Below are positions 33,262 to 41,977 of a stretch of 64,000 bases of DNA, in pieces (position 1 is the stretch's first letter; each line of letters starts with the position of its first letter). Source of the DNA: CAVRXQ01 sp963838845 (GTDB taxonomy: Bacteria; Actinomycetota; Acidimicrobiia; Acidimicrobiales; Bog-793); NCBI GenBank assembly GCA_963838845.1, contig CAWISR010000002.1, forward strand, positions 1-64,000, given 5' to 3'. The position numbers were made by a program, and so were the translations under genes. The notes below the pieces were generated by a model. It did not search any database. It saw only the letters and a list, made by a program, of their open reading frames with translations, and was not told where the DNA came from.

Positions 33262-34212
33262 CTATTCCGCCTCGCCGAGCACGAGCGCGAGGAGCGCCAT
33301 GCGCATGACGACGCCGTTGAAGGCCTCGAACCAGTAGCGGGCGTGGCGCGTCACGTCGACGTCGGTGGACAGCTCGTCCATGCGGGGAAGCGAATGCAAA
33401 ACGATGACGCTCGACTTCGCCTTCGACCCGAGCAATTGGCGCGTCACCCGGTATTCGGGAGGAGTCAGCCCGTGCTCACGCACCTCGTCGCGGGACAACG
33501 TGTAGTCGGGTTGGACAACGGGCTCCATGTAGATCACGTCCGCCTCGGCGACGGCCTTCTCGACGCTTTCGACCTCGCGGTAGTGGACGTTGCGCTCGTC
33601 GAGTTCGGCTCGGAACTCCGGAGTCAACGACATCTCCGCGGGGTGGACGAGTGACGCCTCCATGTCGAATTGCGACATCGCGTAGAGGATTGAGTGCATG
33701 GTGCGCATCCGCATGTCGCCGACGCAAAGGATGTGCAGGCCGTCGAGGCGACCCTTGTCCTTCCAAATCGTGTAGAGGTCGGTGAGCACCTGGGTGGGAT
33801 GCTCACCCCAGCCGTCGCCGCAGTTGATGACCGGCACCGATGCCCACTTTGCTGCTTCTGCCGGCGCGCCCTGCTCGAAGTGGCGCATCGCGATGACGTC
33901 GCCGTAGTACTCGAGCATGTGGACAGTGTCTTTGATGCTCTCTTGATAGAAGTCGCCGGCGCGCGTCATCTTGGCGTCGGAGAAGCCGAGCACGGCACCG
34001 CCCAGGCGGTGCATCGCGGCTTCGGTCGCGAGCCGAGTTCGCGTGCTCGGCTGGTAAAAGGCGGTGAGGAGCGTCTTCGAGGCGAGCAGGTCGCCGTTCT
34101 CCCGCTTTTCTGCGTACGGTGTGAGCTCGTCGGCGACGCGGAAGATCTGGAAGTACTCGTCGCGTTCAAGATCCTTCAGCGACAAGATGTCGCGTCCTTT
34201 GAAGCTTCTCAT
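33262..34212 (-). CDS. aspartate-carbamoyltransferase-like transcarbamylase
   Basis: A 316-residue second transcarbamylase. Carbamoyl-phosphate motif FYQPSTRTRLATEAAMHRL (53-71), KMTRAGDFYQES near position 81, GEHPTQVLTDLYTIW (137-150) and a late HSLPRMDELSTDVD resemble PyrB catalytic chains. No pyrimidine-biosynthesis gene is nearby and no PyrI is present; the gene sits between the YgeW-like protein and an LLM oxidoreductase. It may use a purine-derived acceptor rather than aspartate. ATG 34212 is preceded by AGGAGG. The upstream extension to 34266 lacks family similarity. Confidence 0.85.
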   Translation of the reverse strand: MRSFKGRDILSLKDLERDEYFQIFRVADELTPYAEKRENGDLLASKTLLTAFYQPSTRTRLATEAAMHRLGGAVLGFSDAKMTRAGDFYQESIKDTVHMLEYYGDVIAMRHFEQGAPAEAAKWASVPVINCGDGWGEHPTQVLTDLYTIWKDKGRLDGLHILCVGDMRMRTMHSILYAMSQFDMEASLVHPAEMSLTPEFRAELDERNVHYREVESVEKAVAEADVIYMEPVVQPDYTLSRDEVREHGLTPPEYRVTRQLLGSKAKSSVIVLHSLPRMDELSTDVDVTRHARYWFEAFNGVVMRMALLALVLGEAE

Positions 34213-34240
34213 CGTGATGCCTCCTCCTTGTGCACAGACG

Positions 34241-35245
34241 TTAAGGCGTCTGCGCGTCTTGGCCAAATGTGTCGATCATCAATCGGACGTCGTCGCCGAG
34301 CGGATACAGGATCGGACAGGTCGCACCGGCGTCGATGTACTCGTCGACTTTCTTCCGGCACTCCTCCGGCGTGCCCGACGCGGTGATCATCTGCACAGCG
34401 TCGTCGGGGACGAGTCGCATCGCCTTTCGGATCTCTTCGGGTCCTGCGGGCCAGGTGAGCTCCTTGCCTATCGCTTCGATCAGCGCGTGGTCGACACCGC
34501 TCGCCTTCATGATGTGCGGCTGCTGTCCCAAGTACTGGGTGAGGAGTTCACGCGCCCGGTCGAGCGCCAACTCGCGGTCCTCGTCGAGTGAGCACACGAC
34601 GAGCTGGGGACGATCGATCTCCTCGACCGAACGCCCGGCTCGTGCCGCCCCGACGGCGAGGTGCTCCATGGCCCGCTTCGTGTAGTCCGGGCTCACCATG
34701 TAGTTGAGGACGACACCGTCGCCGACCTCGGCGGCGAGCTCCATCATTTGCATGCCCGTCGCGCCAACGTAGATCGGAACGTTCTTCGGCGAGCGGTCGC
34801 CGTGGACTATGTCGATCTCCACATCGTCGAGGTGGACGAATTCACCGTGGTAGGTGACGCGCTCCATCCGCAAAAGCAGCCGTGTCGCCTCGACGAACTC
34901 GCGCATCGCGCGCAGCGGGCGACGGCGGTCGACGCCGACCTTGGACGCGAGCGGCTCCCACCACGCGCCGAGACCGCAGATCACGCGTCCCGGCGCGAGC
35001 TCGTCCAAGGTGGAGAACGTCGCCGCCAAGAGGCCGACGTTGCGGGTCCAGATCGGGATCACCCCGGAGGCGACCGTGATCCGCTTCGTCACGGCCGCGT
35101 AGGCGGCCATCGGCACCGTCGCTTCCCGCACGAGGCGGCTCTCTGCCTGCCAGACCGCCTCGAAGCCACGCTCCTCGGCGTACTGCGCATAGGCCATGCC
35201 GTCGCGGATCGGATGCAGGTCTTGGAGGTACAGCGCCGTCCTCAT
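34241..35245 (-). CDS. LLM class (luciferase-like) oxidoreductase in the purine cluster
   Basis: A 334-residue TIM-barrel flavin or F420 enzyme: RTALYLQDLHPIRDGMAYAQ, RGFEAVWQAESRLVREATVP, KRITVASGVIPIWTRNVGLL, LDELAPGRVICGLGAWWEPL and NVPIYVGATGMQMMELAAEV are characteristic. ATG 35245 has a strong ribosome site (AAGGAGACCGCG) and overlaps the stop of the SsnA-like gene (ATGA). Its tight position between amidohydrolase and transcarbamylase suggests a ring-modifying or ring-opening oxidation, in the way RutA opens pyrimidines, but that is inference. F420 versus FMN cannot be told from sequence. Confidence 0.85.
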   Translation of the reverse strand: MRTALYLQDLHPIRDGMAYAQYAEERGFEAVWQAESRLVREATVPMAAYAAVTKRITVASGVIPIWTRNVGLLAATFSTLDELAPGRVICGLGAWWEPLASKVGVDRRRPLRAMREFVEATRLLLRMERVTYHGEFVHLDDVEIDIVHGDRSPKNVPIYVGATGMQMMELAAEVGDGVVLNYMVSPDYTKRAMEHLAVGAARAGRSVEEIDRPQLVVCSLDEDRELALDRARELLTQYLGQQPHIMKASGVDHALIEAIGKELTWPAGPEEIRKAMRLVPDDAVQMITASGTPEECRKKVDEYIDAGATCPILYPLGDDVRLMIDTFGQDAQTP

Positions 35246-36610
35246 CGCGGTCTCCTTCCTTCTGGCGCATAGTCGTGCGCAGGAATCGTCTCGAGCCGCT
35301 CCCAAAGGCGCGTCGCGGCCTTCAACGCAGCGTGCGTGAGTTCGTCCTCGTCGACCAGAGTCGAACGGCCGTCGGCGACCACCCGCTCACCGGCGACGTA
35401 GACGTCGCGGCACGCGTCCGGAGGACCATCCGAAGACGAAGTGGCCGACGAGGCTTCCGGCGTCGAACGTTGTCGGCGGGTCGTAGGCGACGAGCGCCAG
35501 GTCGGCCGGCGCGCCCGGCCGCAGCGTGCCGAGGAGCGGCTCGTCGTAGACGCGGCCGACGAGGCGCTGCGACTCGGCAAGCCGCGCGAGTGGCCAGTCC
35601 GAGGCGAGGTCCAACTCGGTCTCGCGCCCCCGAAAGAAGCCTGCCTGGGCTTCCGCGACGAGATCGCCGCCGATGCCGTCGGTGCCGATCGCAACCCGGC
35701 CTTTGCGGTTCGTGAAGGGTGAGTGGCCGACGCCATTGTTCATGTTGCTGCGCGGATTGCAGACGACCGTCGCCCCGGCGGACTCGACGAGCTTCATCTC
35801 ACGCTCGTTGACGTGGACACAGTGCGCCAGGAGCGCGCGGTCGTCGAGCGCGCCGTGCTCGGCGAGGCGTTCGACGACGCGTTTTCCATAGAGAACGATG
35901 CTGTCGTCCTCGTCGACCACATCCTCGGCGACGTGGATGTGGATTCCGGCTTGGAAATCAAGGGCGGTACCCGCGCACGCGTCGAGCGTTTCGTCCGACA
36001 TCGTGAATGAGGCGTGCGCGCCAACCATGCCGCGAGCGAGCGATCGCGGAGCGGAAAGGAAGCGGCGGTTTTCCGCGATCCCCGCGACAGCTCGGGCCGC
36101 GCCGTCGCGGTCTGTCACCTCGTAGCACAGCACCGCGCGCGCTCCGAGACCACCGAGCCCTTCGGCGATCACGTCGAGTGAGCCGTCGATGAAGTTCGGC
36201 GACGCGTGGTGGTCGACGATCGTCGTCGTCCCGCAGTGGAGCGCTTCGAGTCCGGCGAGCGTCGCCGACGCGCGCACGGATTCCTCGTCGAGCGCGCGGT
36301 CGAGCCGCCACCAGACGCGCTGCAGGATCTCGAGGAAGTCCGAGGGAGACTCGAGGTGGTACGGCATGCCGCGGGCGAGTGCTGAGTAGATGTGGTGGTG
36401 CGCGCAGACGTTGCCGGGGACGATCACACTGCCGCGGCAGTCTCGTCTGATCGTGCCTTTGGGCAATGCGACGAAACCGCTGACTCGCCCGTCTTCGATC
36501 ACGAGGTCGCCAGTCGCGACTTCGGGCGGATCGAACGACACGACGACCGACGCGCCGCACAACGCCACCGATTCGTGAGCGCCCGTCGGTGGCGCCGCCG
36601 CTTGTCTCAA
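35242..36610 (-). CDS. ssnA: SsnA-like amidohydrolase, apparent one-base frameshift near the C-terminus
   Basis: An amidohydrolase-superfamily enzyme of about 455 residues when the frame is corrected. Metal-site motifs: CAHHHIYSALARGMP, TTTIVDHHASPNFIDGSLD, IHIHVAEDVVDEDDSIVLYG, ALLAHCVHVNEREM and IGTDGIGGDLVAEAQ. These match SsnA of the E. coli purine cluster, a probable nucleobase or hydantoin-type deaminase. The frame breaks near 35418-35421; one base fewer joins HFVFGWSS to RDVYVAGERVVADGRSTL and the stop at 35242, overlapping the LLM start. The start is probably TTG 36610, overlapping the previous stop (TTGA), or GTG 36568. A sequencing indel is likely, given the intact neighbours. Confidence 0.82.
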
Positions 36611-37983
36611 CGTTCCACGCCGGTGAAAAGGACGGCGGCGCGGTCGGCGGGAGTGACGACGCCTTGCGACAACAGATCGAGCAGGCCGGCCAAGGAGGCA
36701 GTGCCCGTCGGATCGGCACGGAAGCCGGCTGATCGGCCGAGCTCGTGCGCTTGTGCGAGTTGCTCCTCGCTGACAACGACGGGGAGGCCGCCCGTGGACA
36801 GCATGCCGGCGACGACAGCGAGCCAGTCGTAGGTCTCGTCGTCGAGGATCCCCGTGGCGATGCTCTTCGGCTCGCTCTCCCACGGCCACATGTACTGCGA
36901 ACGGTGTCGCGCCGCGTCGTGGATCGCCGCCTCGATGCGTGCGGGCGTCGAATCAGAACCGAGGCGCTCCTTCACGAGGCCGTAGGCGCGCTCGAGCGGG
37001 TGTCCGCCGGTGGTCTGAACGGTGTGCAGGCGCGGGCGCGAGGCGAGCGCTTTGAGCTCGAACGCCTCGTCAAAGGCTTGGGCGCAAGCGCTCGCGAGCG
37101 CTCCGCCGCCCACCTGGACGATGACGTGGTCGAGCGGGCCATCGTCATTTGCGACCAAATCGGCGGCGATCTCGTAGCCGAGGGTCTCCCCGCCCTCGAT
37201 CACGAGGCCGTTGAGGTTCCCTTGGCAAGTGAACGGGATCGCCCCTTCGGCGAGGTCCTCCAAGAGCCGGAGGTAGGTGGGGTCACCCGCGTCTTCGGGC
37301 CGGCGCGTGCAGATCTCGATCTCGGCGGCGAGGTCGCGAAGTCGTGTGAGGACGGCAGGGTCGGCGTCGGTCGGAACGAACACCCGGAGATGCCACCCTC
37401 CGGCGGCCGCGACGACGGCGGCGGCGAGGGCAGCGTTGCCGCAGCTCGCGATGGAAAGCCGCGGGCGGTGCTTCGGGTCGGAGCGGCCGAGCAGCTCGGA
37501 GACCTCGAGGTGGAGCAGCACGCCCATCAGGTGACGACCCTTGTGTGAGCCAGAGACGTTGCCCGTGTCGTCCTTCACCCACACGCCGCCGTCCGGTCTG
37601 AATCCGAGCGAATCGGAAAGGTGACTGTTGCGGCGAAACGGCGTCGCCACGAAGCCGTGGCCGTCGACCTTCGCGACCTCTCGGTCGAGGCGGCGGACGA
37701 GCGCGACGAACTCCTCGTCGGAGATCCCCCCTTGTCGGGCGCGGTGATAGCTGTGGAGGAGCGTGCGATAGGCGACGAACGGCTCGCGCTCGGTCGAAAG
37801 CGACACGAGATCGGGGAACACAACCAGGGAGGCGTCGAGAACGCGGCGCAAGACGTGGTCGACGTCACCTTTCCCGGCGTTCGGGCACGTGAAGGGGAAC
37901 GGATCGAGGGCCTCCGGGGCGGCGCCGCAGCCGCCGCAGACAAGGGTGGTTGGACCGGCGGCTGTCACCTCGCCTGTCGTCAT
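36607..37983 (-). CDS. PLP-dependent fold-type II enzyme (threonine-synthase-like)
   Basis: A 458-residue protein of the tryptophan-synthase-beta superfamily. An N-terminal CGGCGAAPEALDPFPFTCP may bind zinc, as in some threonine synthases. The PLP lysine is in VSGSHKGRHLMGVLLHLE; the phosphate-binding and substrate loops are SIASCGNAALAAAVVAA and VQVGGGALASACAQAFDEA. It should catalyse beta-elimination or replacement on an amino acid. In the E. coli and clostridial purine clusters the PLP lyase YgeX (diaminopropionate ammonia-lyase) fills a similar place, so this may act on a purine-derived diamino acid. The ATG overlaps the stop of the next PLP gene (ATGA). Confidence 0.8.
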   Translation of the reverse strand: MTTGEVTAAGPTTLVCGGCGAAPEALDPFPFTCPNAGKGDVDHVLRRVLDASLVVFPDLVSLSTEREPFVAYRTLLHSYHRARQGGISDEEFVALVRRLDREVAKVDGHGFVATPFRRNSHLSDSLGFRPDGGVWVKDDTGNVSGSHKGRHLMGVLLHLEVSELLGRSDPKHRPRLSIASCGNAALAAAVVAAAGGWHLRVFVPTDADPAVLTRLRDLAAEIEICTRRPEDAGDPTYLRLLEDLAEGAIPFTCQGNLNGLVIEGGETLGYEIAADLVANDDGPLDHVIVQVGGGALASACAQAFDEAFELKALASRPRLHTVQTTGGHPLERAYGLVKERLGSDSTPARIEAAIHDAARHRSQYMWPWESEPKSIATGILDDETYDWLAVVAGMLSTGGLPVVVSEEQLAQAHELGRSAGFRADPTGTASLAGLLDLLSQGVVTPADRAAVLFTGVER

Positions 37984-39476
37984 GCGATCTCGACACCCGC
38001 GGCGTCGTTGAACGCGGCGATCATCTCGTCCCAGGTCTCGAGCTTCTTTCTCAGCGCGACCCAGAAGCGCTGATCGCGGCGCGAAACGAAGTCGGTGATC
38101 GACACGCCTTGCTGTTCGACCCAGGTGAAGTAGCCAAGGTTGAAGATCCGCTCGCGGTCCTCGAAGGTCGTCTCCATGAGGTGGTCGTCTTCGATACCGA
38201 GCAAGAACCGGCCGAACACCTCAGCGGCGGCGACCTCGTCGAAACCGTCGGGGAAGTCGCGGCCGCCGATGCGCTCGCGTTCGCTCTCGTACATTTCGGC
38301 GCCGTCGGTGGCCACGGTGATGACGATGTCGTCCGGGCCGAGGTCGAGGTGTTTCGCAACCTTTATCGCCGCGACGACGTTGCAGATGCTCGAGAGACCG
38401 AACTCGTCGAGGACGGCGAGGACCTTGTCGGGCACTGCACGTCGCCGCGCCAGGTACGCGCGCCCGACCGGTTCAGAGAACAAGAGGGAGATCTGGTCGG
38501 TGGCGTGGTCGGTGACGGCGGCGACAAGGTCCGTGTTGTAGACGTTGTGGATGAACGGGATGTGTTTGTCACCGATGCCTTGGATGTTGTGCTCGCCAAA
38601 TCCGTTCGAGAGCATCGTCGGGCACTCGAGCGCCTCGACGGCGCAGATCTTCGTTCCGTACGCGTCCTTCAGGTAGTCACCGGCTCCGATCGTGCCAGCG
38701 GATCCGGTCGCGGAGACGAACGCCGCGAGCGAAAGCGCAGGCCTGTTCTCCCGAAGGGACTCGAAGACGTCGGCGAGAGCGCTGCCCGTGCAGAGGTAGT
38801 GCGCAAGGTGATTACCGAACTCGGAGAACTGGTTGAAGATCACGTTCTGCGGATCTTGCGAGAGCTCCGCGCACTTGTCGTAGATCTCTTTTACGTTGCT
38901 CTCGGTGCCCGGCGTCGGGATGATGTCGTCCGGTTCGACCACCCAATCTTCGAGCCACGCGAATCGCTCCTTGCTCATGCCCTCGGGCAGGACCGCGACG
39001 CCGCGGCAACCCATGAGCCTGGAGATCGCAACGCCGCCGCGGCAGTAGTTCCCGGTCGACGGCCACACCGCCCGGTGCGAGGTCGGGTCGAACTGGCCGG
39101 TGATCACCCTCGGCGCGAGGCACGCGTACGCCGCGAGGACCTTGTGCGCGCGAATCATGGGGAATCGGTCGCCGAACGCAACGACGATCGGCGCTTCGAC
39201 CCCCGTGAGCGAGCTCGGTAAGACGACGTGACCCGGGAGCGCGACGATGCCCGTCCGCTTGGCGTCGTTATACCAGTGGACCCGGAACAAATTGAGCGGG
39301 TTCGCGTCGTCGGGATCGACGCCCGCGACCGCCGCTGTCGTCGTGGCCGCGATCCGCGTCGGGTCGGCGAGCTCGGCGAAGGTTGGAAGACGGATCTGCG
39401 CCTCGCGGAAGCGCTGCACGGTCCGCGCGTAGACGCCCTCATCGACGATGTGGTCTTCGAGGCCGAGTGTCGGCAT
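37980..39476 (-). CDS. PLP-dependent fold-type II enzyme (cysteine-synthase/beta-subunit superfamily)
   Basis: A 498-residue enzyme, longer than cysteine synthases. Its N-terminal third is special (HWYNDAKRTGIVALPGHVVL), the likely PLP lysine is in FPMIRAHKVLAAYACLAPR, and the pocket loops are AVWPSTGNYCRGGVAISRL and FVSATGSAGTIGAGDYLKDA. The C-terminal region contains TVATDGAEMYESERERIGG. It is the first gene of the minus-strand operon that runs to carbamate kinase, coupled to the second PLP gene by a 4-bp overlap. Two unlike PLP enzymes in tandem suggest consecutive steps on an amino-acid intermediate. Substrate unknown. Confidence 0.8.
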   Translation of the reverse strand: MPTLGLEDHIVDEGVYARTVQRFREAQIRLPTFAELADPTRIAATTTAAVAGVDPDDANPLNLFRVHWYNDAKRTGIVALPGHVVLPSSLTGVEAPIVVAFGDRFPMIRAHKVLAAYACLAPRVITGQFDPTSHRAVWPSTGNYCRGGVAISRLMGCRGVAVLPEGMSKERFAWLEDWVVEPDDIIPTPGTESNVKEIYDKCAELSQDPQNVIFNQFSEFGNHLAHYLCTGSALADVFESLRENRPALSLAAFVSATGSAGTIGAGDYLKDAYGTKICAVEALECPTMLSNGFGEHNIQGIGDKHIPFIHNVYNTDLVAAVTDHATDQISLLFSEPVGRAYLARRRAVPDKVLAVLDEFGLSSICNVVAAIKVAKHLDLGPDDIVITVATDGAEMYESERERIGGRDFPDGFDEVAAAEVFGRFLLGIEDDHLMETTFEDRERIFNLGYFTWVEQQGVSITDFVSRRDQRFWVALRKKLETWDEMIAAFNDAAGVEIA

Positions 39477-39498
39477 GTCCTTTCCGCCCTTCAGTTCA

Positions 39499-39514
39499 CG
39501 GACCGCCAGGTCCG
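39499..39514. promoter_or_regulatory. palindrome in the divergent promoter region of the purine cluster
   Basis: CGGACC (39499-39504) and GGTCCG (39509-39514) are perfect inverted repeats around GCCA, 23-38 bp upstream of the PLP gene start at 39476. A second exact palindrome, AGGTCGACCT, lies at 39691-39700, about 65 bp before the carbamoylase start. The 286-bp gap separates the two divergent arms of the cluster, so a shared regulator could bind here. No regulator gene is in the cluster. Confidence 0.4.
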
Positions 39515-39762
39515 CTTGAGGGGAACTCAGCGCACCCGCGCGTCTCTCTGCTTCGCGATCGGCCCGTCGCGCGTGCCAACGAACTGCGATCGCTTTGCGC
39601 CGACGGTACTCGCCGCGGCCGCGTGCTCACCTGGGCCGGAAGTCCCGTGTCCGCGCAACGTCGCTGCTCTTCGCCGCTGGCTCGCTTTCGAGGTCGACCT
39701 ACAGTTGCCCGTGACGGGGCGTGAGCCCAAAGACCCCGCCGTACGGCCGGCAAAGGAGAGCG

Positions 39763-40686
39763 ATGAGCCGGGTTATCACGGTCGGAGCCGGTCAGCTCGG
39801 TCCGGTATCGAAAGGCGAGCCGCGAGAGTCCGTCGTCGAGCGCCTCAGCGAAATGCTCGAAGAGGCGTCGAGTCGCGGCTGTGAACTCGTCGTGTTCCCT
39901 GAGCTCTCGCTGACGACGTTCTTTCCCCGCTGGTACATCGAGGATCAGGAGGAGATCGACGCCTGGTTCGAAACCGAAATGCCGAGCCCGGCAACGAAGC
40001 CCCTGTTCGAGCGCGCGCAATCGCTCGGCGTCGGCTTCTCACTCGGGTATGCCGAACTGACCTCCGAGGGGCACCACTACAACACCCAGGTTCTCGTCGA
40101 CGGCGACGGCGAGATCGTCGCGAAGTACCGCAAGGTCCACATCCCGGGGCACGACGAGCCCGAGCTATGGCGGCCGTTCCAGCACCTCGAGCGGTACTAC
40201 TTCGAGCCCGGACCCGACGGCTTCGGGGTTTGGCCCGCGTTCGGTGGCGTCATCGGCATGATGATCTGCAACGACCGCCGCTGGCCGGAGACCTACCGGG
40301 TGATGGGGCTGCACGGCGTCGAGATGATCCTCTGTGGCTACAACACCCCGATCCACTACGCCCCCGATCCGAGTCAGGACGCGCTGCAGGGCTTCCACAA
40401 CGCACTCGTCATGCAGGCCGGCGCGTACCAGAACGGAACATTCGTGGTCGCCGCCGCGAAATGCGGTCTCGAAGAGGGCGTGGAATCGCTCGCGCAGAGC
40501 TGTGTTATCGCGCCATCGGGTCAGATCATCGCCTGCGCCTACACGACCGGAGACGAGCTCGTCACGGCACCCTGCGATCTCGATTGGTGCGATCGGTACA
40601 AAAGGACGGTGTTCGACTTCGACCGTTATCGCATGGTTGAGCATTACGAGCCGATCGCCCGCAAACGCGGGCCGAGATCGCATTGA
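39763..40686 (+). CDS. hyuC: N-carbamoyl-D-amino-acid hydrolase-like (nitrilase superfamily)
   Basis: A 307-residue carbon-nitrogen hydrolase. The catalytic triad is visible: Glu47 in VVFPELSLTTFF, Lys124 in KYRKVHIPGH and Cys169 in MMICNDRRWPETYRVMGLHG. The MICNDRRWPE stretch and the following GYNTPIHY are signatures of N-carbamoyl-D-amino acid hydrolase, which releases ammonia and CO2 from a carbamoylated amino acid. In this cluster it probably hydrolyses a ureido intermediate of purine breakdown. ATG 39763 with ribosome site AAAGGAGAGCG is preferred to the 39721 extension. It is divergent from the PLP operon. Confidence 0.88.
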   Translation: MSRVITVGAGQLGPVSKGEPRESVVERLSEMLEEASSRGCELVVFPELSLTTFFPRWYIEDQEEIDAWFETEMPSPATKPLFERAQSLGVGFSLGYAELTSEGHHYNTQVLVDGDGEIVAKYRKVHIPGHDEPELWRPFQHLERYYFEPGPDGFGVWPAFGGVIGMMICNDRRWPETYRVMGLHGVEMILCGYNTPIHYAPDPSQDALQGFHNALVMQAGAYQNGTFVVAAAKCGLEEGVESLAQSCVIAPSGQIIACAYTTGDELVTAPCDLDWCDRYKRTVFDFDRYRMVEHYEPIARKRGPRSH

Positions 40687-40757
40687 TCGGCGAGAAGATC
40701 AAAGCTGCGCCGTGAACTCCTCGGCGTAGGCACCCTTCGCCCCACGACGGACGTGGC

Positions 40758-41774
40758 GTGACGACCGCGCCCATGGAGGTAGTTGTCGCTCCCGACAAGT
40801 TCCGTGGCACGCTCTCAGCGGCCGAGGCGGCGAAGGCAATGGCGAGCGGCGCCAGGGAACTTGGGTGGATGGCGCGTGAATCCCCGCTTGCCGACGGCGG
40901 CGAAGGCACTCTCGAGGTGCTCGGTGGCCCGAACCGCACGAGCACGGTGACAGGCCCGCTCGGCGCGGCCGTCGTCGCGGGTTGGCGACTCGAGGGCGAC
41001 CTTGCGGTGATCGAGATGGCTACGGCCTCGGGACTCTCCCTCGTCGGCCGTCCGGAGGGCAACGACCCGGTCGGTGCGACGACGTATGGAACGGGCGAGC
41101 TCATCGCCGAGGCGATCCGGTCCGGTGCGCGGCGGATCATCGTCGCCGTCGGCGGCTCGGCTACGACCGACGGTGGGCTCGGCGCAATCGACGCTCTTGG
41201 GCACCGCCGCTTCACGCAGGACGGGGTCGCGGTCGAGGTCGCCTGCGACGTCGAGTCGCGCTTTCTCGAAGCGGCATCGGTGTTCGCGCCGCAGAAGGGT
41301 GCCGATGATCAGACGGTGGAGGCGCTGACGAGGCGGCTCCAAGAGGTCGCTGCGTGGTATCGGAAGGAGTTCGGCGTCGATGTCGAAGCGGTGGCAGGCG
41401 GCGGCGCCGCCGGCGGTCTCGGAGGCGGGCTCTTCGCTCTCGGGGCAACGTTGCGAGCAGGCTTCGAGCTCATTGCCGACGAGGTCGGCCTCGACGCCCG
41501 GCTCGCGTCCGCGGACCTTGTGCTGACCGGCGAGGGTCAGCTCGACGCGACCTCGTTCGCTGGCAAAGTCGTCGGAGGGGTGCTTCGTCGCTCGGCGCGA
41601 GCCCTCGTGCCCGCCATCATCGTCGCGGGACGGATCGCGGCCGGGACTCCGAGGCAAGTCCAGGCGATGTCTCTCGTCGATCGGTACGGCGCGCAGAAGT
41701 CGATGAACGAGACTGGAGAATGCCTCCGCGACGCAGTGCGATCCGTGATCGCTGCCGGCGTTTGGGACTTGTGA
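40758..41774 (+). CDS. glycerate kinase family protein
   Basis: A 338-residue GckA/GlxK-type glycerate kinase: EVVVAPDKFRGTLSAAEAAK at the N-terminus, then ESPLADGGEGTLEVL, IVAVGGSATTDGGLGAIDAL, VEAVAGGGAAGGLGGGLFAL and LVLTGEGQLDATSFAGKVVG. It phosphorylates D-glycerate to 2- or 3-phosphoglycerate. In allantoin pathways glyoxylate is turned into glycerate, so this gene could bring the carbon skeleton into glycolysis, although tartronate-semialdehyde enzymes are not in the window. GTG 40758 or ATG 40773 as start; 71 bp after the carbamoylase on the same strand. Confidence 0.88.
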   Translation: MTTAPMEVVVAPDKFRGTLSAAEAAKAMASGARELGWMARESPLADGGEGTLEVLGGPNRTSTVTGPLGAAVVAGWRLEGDLAVIEMATASGLSLVGRPEGNDPVGATTYGTGELIAEAIRSGARRIIVAVGGSATTDGGLGAIDALGHRRFTQDGVAVEVACDVESRFLEAASVFAPQKGADDQTVEALTRRLQEVAAWYRKEFGVDVEAVAGGGAAGGLGGGLFALGATLRAGFELIADEVGLDARLASADLVLTGEGQLDATSFAGKVVGGVLRRSARALVPAIIVAGRIAAGTPRQVQAMSLVDRYGAQKSMNETGECLRDAVRSVIAAGVWDL

Positions 41775-41888
41775 TCGAAGCGCCCGTCTCTGAGCTGCTC
41801 TACCTGCGTCGGAGCAGCGTGCTCGGACGCCCGCCGAATCCCGAGCTCGATATCGCGACGCGCCCAGCCACACTCTCAATCTGACGCG

Positions 41889-41921
41889 CTTCCCAAGTTC
41901 CGGTCCTCGGACTCTGGGAAG
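41889..41921 (+). terminator. possible hairpin after the glycerate kinase gene
   Basis: CTTCCCA (41889-41895) pairs with TGGGAAG (41915-41921), with a smaller dyad (TCCG/CGGA) inside the loop. It lies 115 bp after the stop codon and about 57 bp before the next start, so it could be a terminator or a leader structure. No T-tract. Confidence 0.35.
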
Positions 41922-41977
41922 TGACCGGGGGATGCAAAACCATTGGATTGGCTGGATTGGCGAAAGGGGGCAGCCGG

